From Candidatus Lindowbacteria bacterium RIFCSPLOWO2_12_FULL_62_27 (GTDB taxonomy: Bacteria; Lindowbacteria; 2-12-FULL-62-27): a DNA stretch of 44,572 nucleotides. The notes under the pieces are model-generated. The model had not been told where the DNA came from, did not search any database, and worked only from the letters and a program-made list of their open reading frames with translations. Where the stretch lies: the NCBI GenBank assembly GCA_001784175.1, contig MFPR01000027.1:579-45150 (forward strand), written 5' to 3'. The position numbers and the translations under genes were made by a program. Shown here piece by piece: positions 21,551 through 31,028 of this stretch (position 1 is its first letter; each line of letters begins with the position of its first letter).

Positions 21551-22426
21551 TCACCTGCCTTGCTTTCCGCGTTCCTGCGGCGTCTCCGGTTTGTAGGCGA
21601 TGACGTCCTGCTCAAACCGCACATCTATGTAAGACACCGGCCGCGCGACCTTGAAAAGTATTTTTTGGAGCCGATCGGCCTTGTCCGGAAAATTGACCGG
21701 ATCGGCCTTGACCACCACGCCGGAGAAAAACTCGAGCTCGTAATAATCGGCCCGGACGATCCGCACGGATTTCAGATGAGCCGGAGACGGCAGGGAAAGG
21801 ACCACGCGCAGGAGGCCGGCCCCGGAGGGATGCTCAAAAAGATTCCGGCCCGGCGCGATGGTCGAACCGGCCAGGCCCGTCACTTCCGCGAGCCGCGTCC
21901 GGGACGGATCGTCCGCCGGGTACAGGACGCCCTCGCGATCGACTTCAAGCCTTCCCATGGAAGATCGAATGACGGCCACTCCAGTCCGTTCCACCACTGC
22001 AACGGTCATGACGCCCCTCCCGATGTTTTTCGTAACCGTGACCGACCGGATGGCCGGAATTCGCTGCGTCAAATATTCCGACAGTTCGGCCAGGTCCACC
22101 TCAATTAGATTTTCGGCATTTGCAGTCCGTAACTTGCGGAAAATTTCCGATCGAACCTGTTCCACCGGAACCCGCTTCGATCCGGTCACCTGGACGGAAT
22201 CCCGGGAGGCGGGGATCGTCCCGAACGAATAGGTCACAAAATCGAACAGGATCCAGAGGGCCGGCAGGGCGAGGAGGATGCGTGAAAGGAGCCTGGGCCT
22301 TCTTCTGAACATGTCCGCGACTTTTTTCCACGCCGACTGAAAGGATTGGCGGACCGTGGAACCGCCCGCCGCCTTGCCCCGGCGCCGGGCGGCGAAGACC
22401 TTGGCGATCGTTTCAGGATTTTTCAT
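21551..22426 (-). CDS. ftsQ: cell division protein FtsQ
   Basis: A 291-aa bitopic membrane protein. A basic cytoplasmic N-terminus (about 1-48) is followed by one membrane helix (RILLALPALWILFDFVTYSF), then a POTRA domain (VQVTGSKRVPVEQVRSEIFR) and the FtsQ/DivIB beta domain (about 145-275). It connects early and late division proteins and binds FtsL/FtsB. Its start overlaps the end of ddl by 14 nt and its stop is near the ftsA start, so it is translationally coupled on both sides. The order ddl-ftsQ-ftsA-ftsZ is the classic arrangement. Confidence 0.95.
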   Translation of the reverse strand: MKNPETIAKVFAARRRGKAAGGSTVRQSFQSAWKKVADMFRRRPRLLSRILLALPALWILFDFVTYSFGTIPASRDSVQVTGSKRVPVEQVRSEIFRKLRTANAENLIEVDLAELSEYLTQRIPAIRSVTVTKNIGRGVMTVAVVERTGVAVIRSSMGRLEVDREGVLYPADDPSRTRLAEVTGLAGSTIAPGRNLFEHPSGAGLLRVVLSLPSPAHLKSVRIVRADYYELEFFSGVVVKADPVNFPDKADRLQKILFKVARPVSYIDVRFEQDVIAYKPETPQERGKQGR

Positions 22427-23405
22427 CGGCCCGCGCTCCTTTGGCCATGTCGATCAGTTTGCGAATCAGCTCTGGAAATTCGATCCCTGCGGCTTTGGCG
22501 GACATTGGCAGGAGGCTGGTGGCCGTCATGCCGGGGATCGTGTTGATTTCCAGAAAGTACGGTTGTCCATCCGGCGGGATGTTGCGCGGCATGCCGGGCA
22601 GCGGCGGTTTTTCCGTCGCCGACTGCGGCCCGGCCAGCATGACGTCGATCCGGGACATGTGGCGGAGTCCCAGGGCGCCCGCAATCCGCATGGCGTGGCC
22701 GTTCAACGTCTCGCGCAATTCCGCAGAGATGTCCGCCGGGCAGATGTAGTCGGTCATGCCGTTCGTGTATTTCGCGTCGAAATCGAAAAAGCCGGCTTTC
22801 GGCCGGATCTCGATGACCGGCAGAAGTTCGATCGGGCGGCCGAAGACCGGCAGCGTCAGTTCCCGGCCGACGATGCGCTCTTCCACAAGGAGCGGCATGT
22901 TTCGTTTTTCGGCCAGGGCGACGAGGTCCACTGCGGTTTTCACAAATGCGACGCCGACGCTGGACCCTTCCGTCAGAGGTTTGACCACGACCGGAAACGG
23001 CGGCAGAGACCGCTCCGGCGTGGCAAGTTTTTCCTCGAGGTCCGCCGCCGACTCGACCAGCGCCCAGCGCGGCGTCGGAATGGCCAGCGCCTCAAACGCC
23101 CATTTCGTGTAGAGCTTGTTCATGCAAATCGCGCTGGCCGCCACGCCGGACCCCACGTACGGAATGCCGGCCGATTCCAGAAATCCCTGGATGCAGCCGT
23201 CCTCCCCGCCGGGCCCGTGCAGCGCCGGGAACGCGACGTCGGGCCGGAAGGCCATGAGGGCCGCCGGCATGCCGGCGTCCGCGGGATCGAATTTTTCGTA
23301 CGACACGTTCATCGTCTGCAGCACTTCAGCGACCGCCTTTGCGCTCTTAAATGAAATTTCCCTCTCCGCTGATCTTCCACCGGCGAGGAGAGCGATCTTC
23401 AACAC
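22413..23405 (-). CDS. ddl: D-alanine--D-alanine ligase
   Basis: An ATP-grasp enzyme (330 aa) making D-Ala-D-Ala for the peptidoglycan stem peptide. Visible motifs: LAGGRSAEREISFKSA at the N-terminus, FPALHGPGGEDGCIQG, the ATP-binding VVVKPLTEGSSVGVAFV, EERIVGRELTLPV and the metal/substrate loop FLEINTIPGMTATSLLP. The open frame continues 53 codons further 5' but that part is basic and not Ddl-like; GTG 23405, just before LKIALLAGG, fits the family start, though no clear ribosome-binding site precedes it. It overlaps murB by about 59 nt, suggesting coupled translation. Confidence 0.96.
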   Translation of the reverse strand: MLKIALLAGGRSAEREISFKSAKAVAEVLQTMNVSYEKFDPADAGMPAALMAFRPDVAFPALHGPGGEDGCIQGFLESAGIPYVGSGVAASAICMNKLYTKWAFEALAIPTPRWALVESAADLEEKLATPERSLPPFPVVVKPLTEGSSVGVAFVKTAVDLVALAEKRNMPLLVEERIVGRELTLPVFGRPIELLPVIEIRPKAGFFDFDAKYTNGMTDYICPADISAELRETLNGHAMRIAGALGLRHMSRIDVMLAGPQSATEKPPLPGMPRNIPPDGQPYFLEINTIPGMTATSLLPMSAKAAGIEFPELIRKLIDMAKGARADEKS

Positions 23406-24390
23406 GTTCGCGCGGGGTGTCCGCGCCCCGGGTCGACCCGTGGGGCGCGCCGCCTTCGACGTTCGCCGACGTCGGATTCGCTCTGACAATTTCCACCTCC
23501 AGTTCAAGAATGACTCCAAATTTCTTTTGGACTTCCGACCGGACCAGCGCCACGAGTTCCTCAAAATCCTTGAAGGTGGCCCGGCCGTCGTTCAGGAAAA
23601 AATTCCCGTGCAGGTCGGACACGACCAGCCCGCCGACCCGCCGGCCTTTCAGTCCGGCCTGGTCGATCCATTGCCCCGCGGACGCGCCTTCGGCGTTCTT
23701 GAAAATGCACCCGATGCTGCGCCCGGTCGGCTGGGTCACGCCGCGGTGTTTCATCCGCGCGTTGACCTCCGCCATGATGGCTTCGCGGGAATCGGGCTTG
23801 AGATCGAGCTCGGCCGAGAGGATGACCGCCCGCAGGTTCTTGAAGCAGCTCGTGCGGTAGCCGAACTGAAGTTCCGGCCCGCGGATCGTCCGGATTTTTT
23901 TCTGCGCCGCGTCCAGGAACGTCACCGACGCGACCGCGCAGCCGATCTCGTAATCCCGGGCGCCGCTGTTCTGGTAGATCGCGCCGCCGAGCGTGCCCGG
24001 AATCCCGGCCAGTTTCTCAAGGCCGGAAAGACCGAGTTCCATGCTCCGGGTGATAAGTGCGGTCAGGTGGACCGCCGCGCCGGCGCGGAGGCCAGACCCG
24101 GACGTTTGCGTCCGGGCCTCGATTTTTTTGAAGTTCTCTCCCAGCCGGACCAGGAGGCCGTCGAATCCGTCGTCGGTGAAGACGACGTTGGTGCCGCCGC
24201 CGAGCATTTTGACGACGATCCCAAGCGATTCGGCCGTGCGCCATATTTTTTCGAGCGCCTGTTCCGATTCGGCCGTCAGGGCGCCGGCGGCGAATCCGCC
24301 GATGCCGAGCGAGCTGTATCTGCGCAGGGCCACGTCGCGGGCGATGGCAAGTTGGGTGGCCGATTCGAACGCCTGCCACTTATTTTCCAT
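23347..24390 (-). CDS. murB: UDP-N-acetylenolpyruvoylglucosamine reductase MurB
   Basis: The FAD/NADPH enzyme that finishes UDP-MurNAc synthesis (347 aa). FAD-binding motifs are visible: SLGIGGFAAGALTA, LGGGTNVVFTDDGFDGL and GIPGTLGGAIYQNSGA; the substrate-binding YRTSCFKN with the conserved Tyr suggests the type I or type II variant boundary; catalytic NFFLNDG region and GRSIGCIFKN near the C-terminus. The last about 35 residues (from GGAPHGSTRG) extend past the normal fold and coincide with the ddl overlap. Start overlaps the murC stop by 11 nt. Confidence 0.97.
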   Translation of the reverse strand: MENKWQAFESATQLAIARDVALRRYSSLGIGGFAAGALTAESEQALEKIWRTAESLGIVVKMLGGGTNVVFTDDGFDGLLVRLGENFKKIEARTQTSGSGLRAGAAVHLTALITRSMELGLSGLEKLAGIPGTLGGAIYQNSGARDYEIGCAVASVTFLDAAQKKIRTIRGPELQFGYRTSCFKNLRAVILSAELDLKPDSREAIMAEVNARMKHRGVTQPTGRSIGCIFKNAEGASAGQWIDQAGLKGRRVGGLVVSDLHGNFFLNDGRATFKDFEELVALVRSEVQKKFGVILELEVEIVRANPTSANVEGGAPHGSTRGADTPRERVEDRSPRRWKISGEGNFI

Positions 24391-25783
24391 ATCGAGCCTT
24401 CAGCCCTTCCTCCAGCGCCAACGGCGCCTGGTCGATGTCGCCGGCCCCGAGCGTCAGGATGGTGTCGCCGGGTCTGGCCTGTTTGAGAATTTCCTGAACG
24501 CCACCTCTCCAGTCCTTCACGTACGCCACCGCCGGATGCCCCTTGCGGGCGACGCGCTGGACGATGGTGTCGCCGGTGACGCCGTTGATGGGCATTTCGC
24601 TCGCGGCGTAGATGTCCGTCACGAAGAGGAGGTCGGCCAGCTCGAAGGCGCCGCCGAACTCGTCCGCCAGAAGTTTCGTGCGGGTGAATCGGTGGGGCTG
24701 GAAAAGGACGATGATGCGGCCGGCCGGGTGCGCGATCCGGGCCGTTTCGAGCGTGGCCTTGATTTCGGTCGGATGATGGCCGTAGTCGTCGTAGAGCCGG
24801 ACGCCGCCGACCGACCCGTGCGATTCGAACCGGCGGGCGACCCCGCGAAAGTCGGCGAGGCTGTCGCGGATCACGGCCGCCGGAACGTCCATCTCGCGGC
24901 AGACGGCGATCGTCGCGAGGGCGTTCAGCACGTGGTGCCGGCCGGGCACGGACAGAGTGAACTCCCCATAAGATTCATTTTTGAATCTCGCCGAAAAACG
25001 GCTGCCCGCGCCCGAGAGGGTGACTGATTCGGCCCGGAGGTCCGAGCTGTCGGAGAACCCGTAGGTGATGGTCTTGCGCCGGACCTCCCCGTGGATGCGG
25101 CGAACGTTGGGGTCGTCCCAGCAGACGACGCCGACGCCGTAAAAGGGGACGAGGTTGAGAAAATCCCGGAACGCATTTCGCAGGTTGTCCATCGTGCCGT
25201 AATGGTCCAGATGGTCGGTGTCGATGTTCGTGACGACCGCGAGGGCCGGATGCAATTTCAAAAATGATCCGTCGCTCTCGTCGGACTCGACCACGTAAAG
25301 ATTCCGGCCGGACGCGGCCGACGCGAGTCGGGCGCCCGCCGCCTGTTCGAAATTCTTGACGCGCCCGCCGATGATGACGGTGGGGTCGAGGCCGCCGCCG
25401 GTGGCGACGCACGCGATCATGGACGACGTCGTCGATTTCCCGTGCGAGCCGGCCACCGCGACCGTTTCGCCCATGCGCGTCAGCTCCGCCAGAAGTTCCC
25501 CGCGGCCGACCAGCGGAATGTTCCGTTTTCGGGCCTCGACGATTTCCGGATTGGCGTCGGCCACGGCCGTCGACCGGACCACGACGTCGGCCTGGCCGAC
25601 ATGACCGGCCGAGTGCCCGACTTCGACCGGAATGCCGATCGACCGGAGATGCTCGACGACGGGACCGCCTTTCAGGTCGGAGCCGGTGACGGTGAACCCG
25701 AGCCCCTGCAGAATCTGCGCGAGCCCGCTCATGCCGGACCCCCCGGCGCCGACCATGTGGAATCGTTTGACGTGAAGAAACAT
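24380..25783 (-). CDS. murC: UDP-N-acetylmuramate--L-alanine ligase MurC
   Basis: The first Mur ligase, adding L-Ala to UDP-MurNAc (467 aa). N-terminal Rossmann-like domain with FHMVGAGGSGMSGLAQIL, ATP-binding P-loop AVAGSHGKSTTSSMIA, the DSDESDGSF-like VESDESDGSFLKL, VVTNIDTDHLDHYG, and the C-terminal YDDYGHHPTEIKATLETAR typical of MurC. Normal length. One base separates its ATG from the ftsW stop; in most clusters murG lies between these two genes, but here it is absent. Confidence 0.98.
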   Translation of the reverse strand: MFLHVKRFHMVGAGGSGMSGLAQILQGLGFTVTGSDLKGGPVVEHLRSIGIPVEVGHSAGHVGQADVVVRSTAVADANPEIVEARKRNIPLVGRGELLAELTRMGETVAVAGSHGKSTTSSMIACVATGGGLDPTVIIGGRVKNFEQAAGARLASAASGRNLYVVESDESDGSFLKLHPALAVVTNIDTDHLDHYGTMDNLRNAFRDFLNLVPFYGVGVVCWDDPNVRRIHGEVRRKTITYGFSDSSDLRAESVTLSGAGSRFSARFKNESYGEFTLSVPGRHHVLNALATIAVCREMDVPAAVIRDSLADFRGVARRFESHGSVGGVRLYDDYGHHPTEIKATLETARIAHPAGRIIVLFQPHRFTRTKLLADEFGGAFELADLLFVTDIYAASEMPINGVTGDTIVQRVARKGHPAVAYVKDWRGGVQEILKQARPGDTILTLGAGDIDQAPLALEEGLKARYGK

Positions 25784-25784
25784 G

Positions 25785-26960
25785 TCATTTGCCCGCCGGC
25801 CATACCGGCGGCGTTCCCTGGTCCGGCGGCTGCGCCTCCCGGGAAAAACAGAGCAGACAGCCGATCGCCGCCAGCGTGCTCACGAGGGACGTGCCGCCGG
25901 CCGAGATCATCGGAAGCGGTTCGCCCGTGACCGGCAGAAGCCCCGTGACGACCGACATGTTCAGGAGCGCCTGGAGGGTGATCATGAAGACGATGCCGGC
26001 CGTGGCGAGTTTGAGGAAGAAGTTCGGCATCCGGTGGGCCAGCCGCAGGCCGTAGACGAAAAACGCCAGGAACAGGACCGCGACGGCCGCCGCGCCCAGA
26101 AAGCCGGTCTCCTCCCCGATCACCGCGTAAATGAAATCGGTGTGCGGTTCCGGCAGCATCGAGGTCTTCTGAAGGGAATTGCCGAGCCCCACGCCGTCGA
26201 CGCCGCCCCGGCCGAGCGCAATATACGACTGCAGAATCTGAAACCCGCGCGACGTTGGGTCCTCCAGCGGCTTGAGATAGGCCTTCAGGCGGTTCAGGAT
26301 GTAGCTCTTCGTCGCGAGTCCGTAGGCTGCCATGGCCAAAATCACGGAAAGCGTCACGCCGATCGACGCCCAGGAAATGCCGCCCATGAACAGCATGAGC
26401 AGCGTCAGCATCATGACAAAAATGGCGGCGGAATAGTCAGGCTCCTTGTACACCAGAAACGACACGAGGCCGGACACCATCAATATTTTCAACGTCGCCT
26501 TCCCGCCGATCCAACGGCTCTCCCGGTCGGAAATGAATTTCGCCAGATACAGGACGAGCGCCAGTTTGGCCGGTTCCGCCGGCTGAAACGAAAATCCCGC
26601 CACGCGAATCCACCGGTTGACACCCGCCACGTCCGGGCCGATGCCCGGGACGAAGACGAGCGCCAGACACGCCACGCTTGCGGCCAGAAAAACGCCGCTC
26701 AGGCGCTCGATGTGCTTCCACGATAGGCACGTCGCCGCGTATACCGCGATCACGGTTCCAATGACCCCGGCGAGGATTTGTTTCCTGATGAAGTAGGACG
26801 TCTCGTGCCCGTAGAGCGCCGACCGCTGCGCGAGAAGCGCGCTCGAGCTGTAGACGAAGACGCATCCGACGCCGAGCAGGATCGCGGCCCAGTAAATGAG
26901 TTTGATGTCCGTCTCTCCCAGGCGCTCGAGGCGATGCCGGACCGTCGTCAGTCCAATCAT
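25785..26960 (-). CDS. ftsW: peptidoglycan glycosyltransferase FtsW
   Basis: A SEDS-family polymerase with about ten membrane helices (391 aa). Typical signatures: VNRWIRVAGFSFQPAEPAKL, the KEPDYSAAIFVMML segment (equivalent of the KPDxG region), LGNSLQKTSMLPEPHTDFIY with the catalytic-region PEPHTDFIYAVIGEE, and MSVVTGLLPVTGEPLPMISA. ATG 26960 overlaps the murD stop by 4 nt (ATGA) and is preferred over an upstream GTG. FtsW normally works with the transpeptidase FtsI, whose gene is not in this cluster. Confidence 0.97.
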   Translation of the reverse strand: MIGLTTVRHRLERLGETDIKLIYWAAILLGVGCVFVYSSSALLAQRSALYGHETSYFIRKQILAGVIGTVIAVYAATCLSWKHIERLSGVFLAASVACLALVFVPGIGPDVAGVNRWIRVAGFSFQPAEPAKLALVLYLAKFISDRESRWIGGKATLKILMVSGLVSFLVYKEPDYSAAIFVMMLTLLMLFMGGISWASIGVTLSVILAMAAYGLATKSYILNRLKAYLKPLEDPTSRGFQILQSYIALGRGGVDGVGLGNSLQKTSMLPEPHTDFIYAVIGEETGFLGAAAVAVLFLAFFVYGLRLAHRMPNFFLKLATAGIVFMITLQALLNMSVVTGLLPVTGEPLPMISAGGTSLVSTLAAIGCLLCFSREAQPPDQGTPPVWPAGK

Positions 26961-28327
26961 CGGGACAGTCGATCCACGCACCGGCGAAAATCCTCTCCGC
27001 GCTCCGCGTAGCTCGTATACTGGTCGTAACTCGTGCCGCCGGGAGACAGGAGAACCACGTCGCCCGGTGAGGCCATCTGATGAGACGCCGCAACCGCCTC
27101 CGACACGCGGCCCACGCGGCGGTGCGGAAGGCGGAACCGGTCCGCCAGACAGCTGAACTTTTCGCCGAGGGCGCCGAAAAAAACCAGCGCCTTGAGATTG
27201 CGCCGCCGGGTCAGTTCCCTGAAAAGCGGCGTGAAATCCATGCCCTTGTCCTGTCCGCCCATGAGCGCGACGATCTGTCTCGACGGAAAACTTTCCATCG
27301 CCTTGCGCGCCGCGTCGACGCTCGTGGCCTTCGAGTCGTCATAGTAGGCCACGCCCCCGGCCTCCCGCACAAATTCCAGCCGGTGGGCCGGCAGGCGAAA
27401 CCGCCGCGCGGCCGAGAGGATGGTTTCCGGCCTCACGCCCACCGATGCGGCGGCGCAGGCGGCGGCCAGCAGGTTCGACTGATTGTGTTTGCCCGGCCCA
27501 AGAAGCGTTGCGCCCATCTGAAAGAACACGGAACTTTTTCCGCCGCGCCGCAGGAAGACCGTTGAGCCTTCCAGATGGAGCCCGTCGATCAGCGCGCGCG
27601 GACGCTCCAGGCTGTAACCGAGCACGCGGCCGGCGCGCCTTTCCTGCATGCGCCGCGCCAGCCGGATGCCATACGGATCGTCGAGATTGATGACAGCGGC
27701 GTCGCGGGCGGCGAAATTCCGAAACAAGCGGGCCTTGGCCTCAAAGTACGCGGCCATGGTCTTGTGGCGGTCCAGATGGTTCTGGCTCAGATTCAAAAAT
27801 ATCCCGACCGTCGGCCGGAACCGCTTGGCCAGCTCGAGCTGGAACGAGGAAAGTTCGACAACGTACAGAAGATTTTTTCTCTCGCCGACTTCATCCAAAA
27901 GAGGCGTGCCGATATTTCCAGCGACGATGACTCTTTTTCGGCCAAACTGGGCGCGGAGAAGCGCCGCGAGAAGCTTGGTCGTCGTCGTCTTGCCGTTCGT
28001 GCCCGTCACCGCCAGAAACGTTCCGCCGCGGCGACGCGCAAAGGCGAGGTCGAGATCGCCCGTGACCCTGGCATCGTCGCGCGAAATTCCAAGCGGCGCC
28101 AGCGGGATGCCGGGGCTCACGACAATGGTGTCCGCCTCCCGCGCGCGGGGCGGAAGAAGCCGCCGGTCGGTCACGACCGACTTGAGGTCCCGGCGCAGGC
28201 GGCGCCGGAGGTCCGGGGAGAATCGCTCGAATCCCTCATCGAATCCGACGAGTTCCGCCCGGCCCTTGAATTTCCGGATCGCCGAAAGGCCGGTGAGGCC
28301 GAGGCCCAGAATGAGGACGCGGTCCAT
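26957..28327 (-). CDS. murD: UDP-N-acetylmuramoylalanine--D-glutamate ligase MurD
   Basis: Mur ligase adding D-Glu (456 aa). N-terminal LILGLGLTGLSAIRKF dinucleotide-like fold, P-loop VTGTNGKTTTTKLLAALL, the ATPase segment YVVELSSFQLE, FLNLSQNHLDRHKTM, and the C-terminal YYDDSKATSVDAARKAM and GGQDKGMDFTPL motifs. The same frame is open far upstream into mraY, but only the part from MDRVLILGL is MurD; ATG 28327 shares one base with the mraY stop (TGATG). Confidence 0.98.
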   Translation of the reverse strand: MDRVLILGLGLTGLSAIRKFKGRAELVGFDEGFERFSPDLRRRLRRDLKSVVTDRRLLPPRAREADTIVVSPGIPLAPLGISRDDARVTGDLDLAFARRRGGTFLAVTGTNGKTTTTKLLAALLRAQFGRKRVIVAGNIGTPLLDEVGERKNLLYVVELSSFQLELAKRFRPTVGIFLNLSQNHLDRHKTMAAYFEAKARLFRNFAARDAAVINLDDPYGIRLARRMQERRAGRVLGYSLERPRALIDGLHLEGSTVFLRRGGKSSVFFQMGATLLGPGKHNQSNLLAAACAAASVGVRPETILSAARRFRLPAHRLEFVREAGGVAYYDDSKATSVDAARKAMESFPSRQIVALMGGQDKGMDFTPLFRELTRRRNLKALVFFGALGEKFSCLADRFRLPHRRVGRVSEAVAASHQMASPGDVVLLSPGGTSYDQYTSYAERGEDFRRCVDRLSR

Positions 28328-29478
28328 CAGCGCAATTTCAGGCTGGCCAGCGCGACCAGCGCCGACACGATCCCGAGGATCCAGAACCGGATGACGATTT
28401 TGGATTCGGCCCAGCCCGACAGCTCGAAATGGTGGTGCAGGGGGGACATGCGAAAGACCCGGTGCGTGTTCGCGTATTCTTTCCCCCGCCGCCATTTGTT
28501 CCAGCGATACACGGCGGTCTGGATCAGCACTGAGAGGGTTTCCGCCACGAACATCGATCCGGCCAGCACGAGGAGCAGTTCCTGCTTGATCAGAATCGCG
28601 ACCGCGCCCAGAATGCCGCCGATGGTCAGCGCCCCCGTATCGCCCAGAAAAACTTCGGCCGGCGGGGCATTGAACCAGAGAAATCCCAGGAGGCCACCCA
28701 GCATGCCGGCCAGGACGACCGTGATTTCCCCGGCGCCGATCACGTTGATGACCTGCAGGTACCGGCTGAAGAAAAAATGACCGCTCAGGTACGTCAGCGC
28801 GGCGTAGGCGCCGATCGAAAAGATCGACAGCCCTCCCGCCAGGCCGTCCAGGCCGTCGGTCAGGTTGACCGCATTCGAGGCGCCGACGATCACGATGATC
28901 GCGAGGGGGACGTAAAGAACGCCAAGATCCACAAATATGTTTTTGAAGAACGGCACGGCGAGCTGCGTCTGGAAGCCGGACTGGATCGCCTCCGAATTCC
29001 ACAGCAGGCGGTACTCGATGTTCGACCGGTAGACCCAGGCGACGAGAACGGCGGCGATCACGAATTGACACAGAAGTTTGTACCGGCCGAACAACCCGGC
29101 CTCGTTCCGGAACGATTTCAAATAATCGTCGAGAAACCCCACGGCGCCCAGACCCATGAGGACGACCGTCAGCATCTGGACGAAGGTGTTGTGGAGATTG
29201 CCGCAGAGAAGCGTCGCCACCAGCGTCGCCAGGACGACCACCGCGCCGCCCAGGATGGGCGTGCCGGCCTTCTGCGAATGAAACGGGACGTCCTCCTTGG
29301 TCGCCGCGCGAAAGTTCGACGCCCGGCACCAGCGGATGACCTTCGGCATCCAGTACACGCTGAGCCCAAACCCGAGCACGGCCGAGATCATCGAACGGAA
29401 CGTGATGTACTGGAAGACGCGGATCGCCGTGATGGGACCGGCGGGGTCGTAGAAAGCGTCGAAAATCCACTTTAACAT
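28327..29478 (-). CDS. mraY: phospho-N-acetylmuramoyl-pentapeptide transferase MraY
   Basis: Integral membrane enzyme (383 aa, about ten helices) that makes lipid I from UDP-MurNAc-pentapeptide and undecaprenyl phosphate. Family signatures: HSQKAGTPILGGAVVV, GFLDDYLKSF (DDxxK), GASNAVNLTDGLDGLAGGLS, EVFLGDTGALTIGG and FRMSPLHHHFELSGWAESKI. Start ATG overlaps the murE stop by 7 nt. murF, usually between murE and mraY, is missing. Confidence 0.99.
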   Translation of the reverse strand: MLKWIFDAFYDPAGPITAIRVFQYITFRSMISAVLGFGLSVYWMPKVIRWCRASNFRAATKEDVPFHSQKAGTPILGGAVVVLATLVATLLCGNLHNTFVQMLTVVLMGLGAVGFLDDYLKSFRNEAGLFGRYKLLCQFVIAAVLVAWVYRSNIEYRLLWNSEAIQSGFQTQLAVPFFKNIFVDLGVLYVPLAIIVIVGASNAVNLTDGLDGLAGGLSIFSIGAYAALTYLSGHFFFSRYLQVINVIGAGEITVVLAGMLGGLLGFLWFNAPPAEVFLGDTGALTIGGILGAVAILIKQELLLVLAGSMFVAETLSVLIQTAVYRWNKWRRGKEYANTHRVFRMSPLHHHFELSGWAESKIVIRFWILGIVSALVALASLKLR

Positions 29479-30983
29479 CCCGCGGCCCGAAGAGTTTCCA
29501 GGATCGCCGTCCGGGCGACTTTGCGATCGTCAAACGGAAATTTGGTCGTGCCGATGATCTGATAGGTTTCGTGGCCCTTCCCGGCCATCGCGACGATTTC
29601 TCCCCGGCGCGCCATCCGGCACGCCAGCGCGATCGCCCGGCGCCGGTCCGGCTCGACGACGTAGGTTTGGCCCTCCCGGCCGCGGAATCCCGGCCGGATG
29701 TCGCGGATGATGTCCATCGGATTTTCGGCGCGCGGATTGTCGGAGGTGACGATCGCGAAATCCGCGAGCCGCGTCACGACCCGGGCCATTTTCGGCCGCT
29801 TCGTCCGGTCCCGGTCGCCGCCGCACCCGAACAGGCAGATCAGGCGCCGCGGGTTCAGGCGACGGCAGGCCAGCAGAAGTTTTTCGAGCGCGTCCGGCGT
29901 GTGCGCGTAATCGACCAGCGCCACGAACGCCTGCCCCGCGTCCACGCGCTCCATCCGGCCCGGCGGCGCCGACGCGCCGGCCAAGAGCCGCGCCAGGGTC
30001 GAGACGTTGGCCGGATCGCCGCAGGCCGACAGCGCCGCCGCGGCGTTCGACAGATTGTAATCTCCGATCAACGACAGCCGAAGCGGGATGTCCTTTCCGA
30101 AGGCGTTGAGCCGCGCGCGGGTGCCCCGAAGGTCGCTTCGCGCGGAGAGGATGCGCACCGTCGCCCCGCGCCGGCGGCCGAACGTCACCACGGGCCGGCC
30201 GGCCCTCTCAAGCAACGCGGCGAGACGGCGCCCGTAGGCGTCGTCGATGTTTACCACGGCTTTCTCGTATTCATATTCGACAAACAACTTTTTCTTCGCC
30301 TCAAAATATTTCTCCATCGTACGATGATAATCCAGGTGGTCCTGCGTCAGGTTCGTGAAAACCACCGTGTGAAACCGGATCCCCCATACCCGCCGCTGGT
30401 CCAGCGCGTGCGAGGAAACTTCGCAAACCCCCGCCTCGCAGCCCGCGTCCAGCGCCTGCCGGAAAAACCGGTTCATGTTCACCGCGTCCGGCGTCGTCAG
30501 CGCGGACGGCACCGGCGGCCGGCCCGGAATTTCCTCGTTCACGGTTCCAAGAAGCGCCGTCTTGATCCCCGCGCCCATGAGAAGCCGCCGGATCAGATAC
30601 GTCGTGGTGGTCTTGCCGTTCGTTCCCGTGACGCCATGGATCCGCAGGCGCTCCGTCGGGCGGCCGTAAAATTCGGACGCCAAAATTCCGTAGGCCATGC
30701 CCGCATCCCGCACGCGGATGCGAACGACGCGACGCAGCTCCGCGCCGCGCATCGGCCTGTCCGCCACCACGGCCGCCGCGCCACGCCGCACCGCCTCCGG
30801 CGCGAACTTCAGGCCGTCCATCCGGGTGCCGCGAAGCGCCACAAAGAGACAACCGCGCCGGACCTGCCGGGAATCGGACGTGACGCCGCCGATGCCGGGA
30901 CCGCCGGAGCCGTTTCCCGGAACCGCGACGGAAACGCATACACCCGCCGCACGGAGGGCGCGCACCGCCCTCTCCAGACGCAT
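29472..30983 (-). CDS. murE: UDP-N-acetylmuramoyl-tripeptide synthetase MurE
   Basis: Mur ligase adding the third stem residue (503 aa). Visible: VTSDSRQVRRGCLFVALRG in the UDP-binding domain, P-loop VTGTNGKTTTTYLIRRLL, ALTTPDAV, VCEVSSHALDQRR, FTNLTQDHLDYHRTM with the lysine of EAKKKLF. The motif SDNPRAENP is the DNPR signature for meso-diaminopimelate specificity, so the wall is probably DAP-type. ATG 30983 is used; TTG 30995 is an alternative, and the ribosome-binding site is weak. ftsI is absent between ftsL and this gene. Confidence 0.98.
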   Translation of the reverse strand: MRLERAVRALRAAGVCVSVAVPGNGSGGPGIGGVTSDSRQVRRGCLFVALRGTRMDGLKFAPEAVRRGAAAVVADRPMRGAELRRVVRIRVRDAGMAYGILASEFYGRPTERLRIHGVTGTNGKTTTTYLIRRLLMGAGIKTALLGTVNEEIPGRPPVPSALTTPDAVNMNRFFRQALDAGCEAGVCEVSSHALDQRRVWGIRFHTVVFTNLTQDHLDYHRTMEKYFEAKKKLFVEYEYEKAVVNIDDAYGRRLAALLERAGRPVVTFGRRRGATVRILSARSDLRGTRARLNAFGKDIPLRLSLIGDYNLSNAAAALSACGDPANVSTLARLLAGASAPPGRMERVDAGQAFVALVDYAHTPDALEKLLLACRRLNPRRLICLFGCGGDRDRTKRPKMARVVTRLADFAIVTSDNPRAENPMDIIRDIRPGFRGREGQTYVVEPDRRRAIALACRMARRGEIVAMAGKGHETYQIIGTTKFPFDDRKVARTAILETLRAAGC

Positions 30984-31028
30984 GATCTTCTTCAAATGTG
31001 GGATATCCCCCCCCTCACACTTGAAAGA

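Noticed and set aside
26957-29533. An 858-aa open frame on the minus strand
   Set aside because: Only its last 456 codons are MurD; the first part is an out-of-frame reading of mraY, and the MurD start ATG 28327 overlaps the mraY stop.
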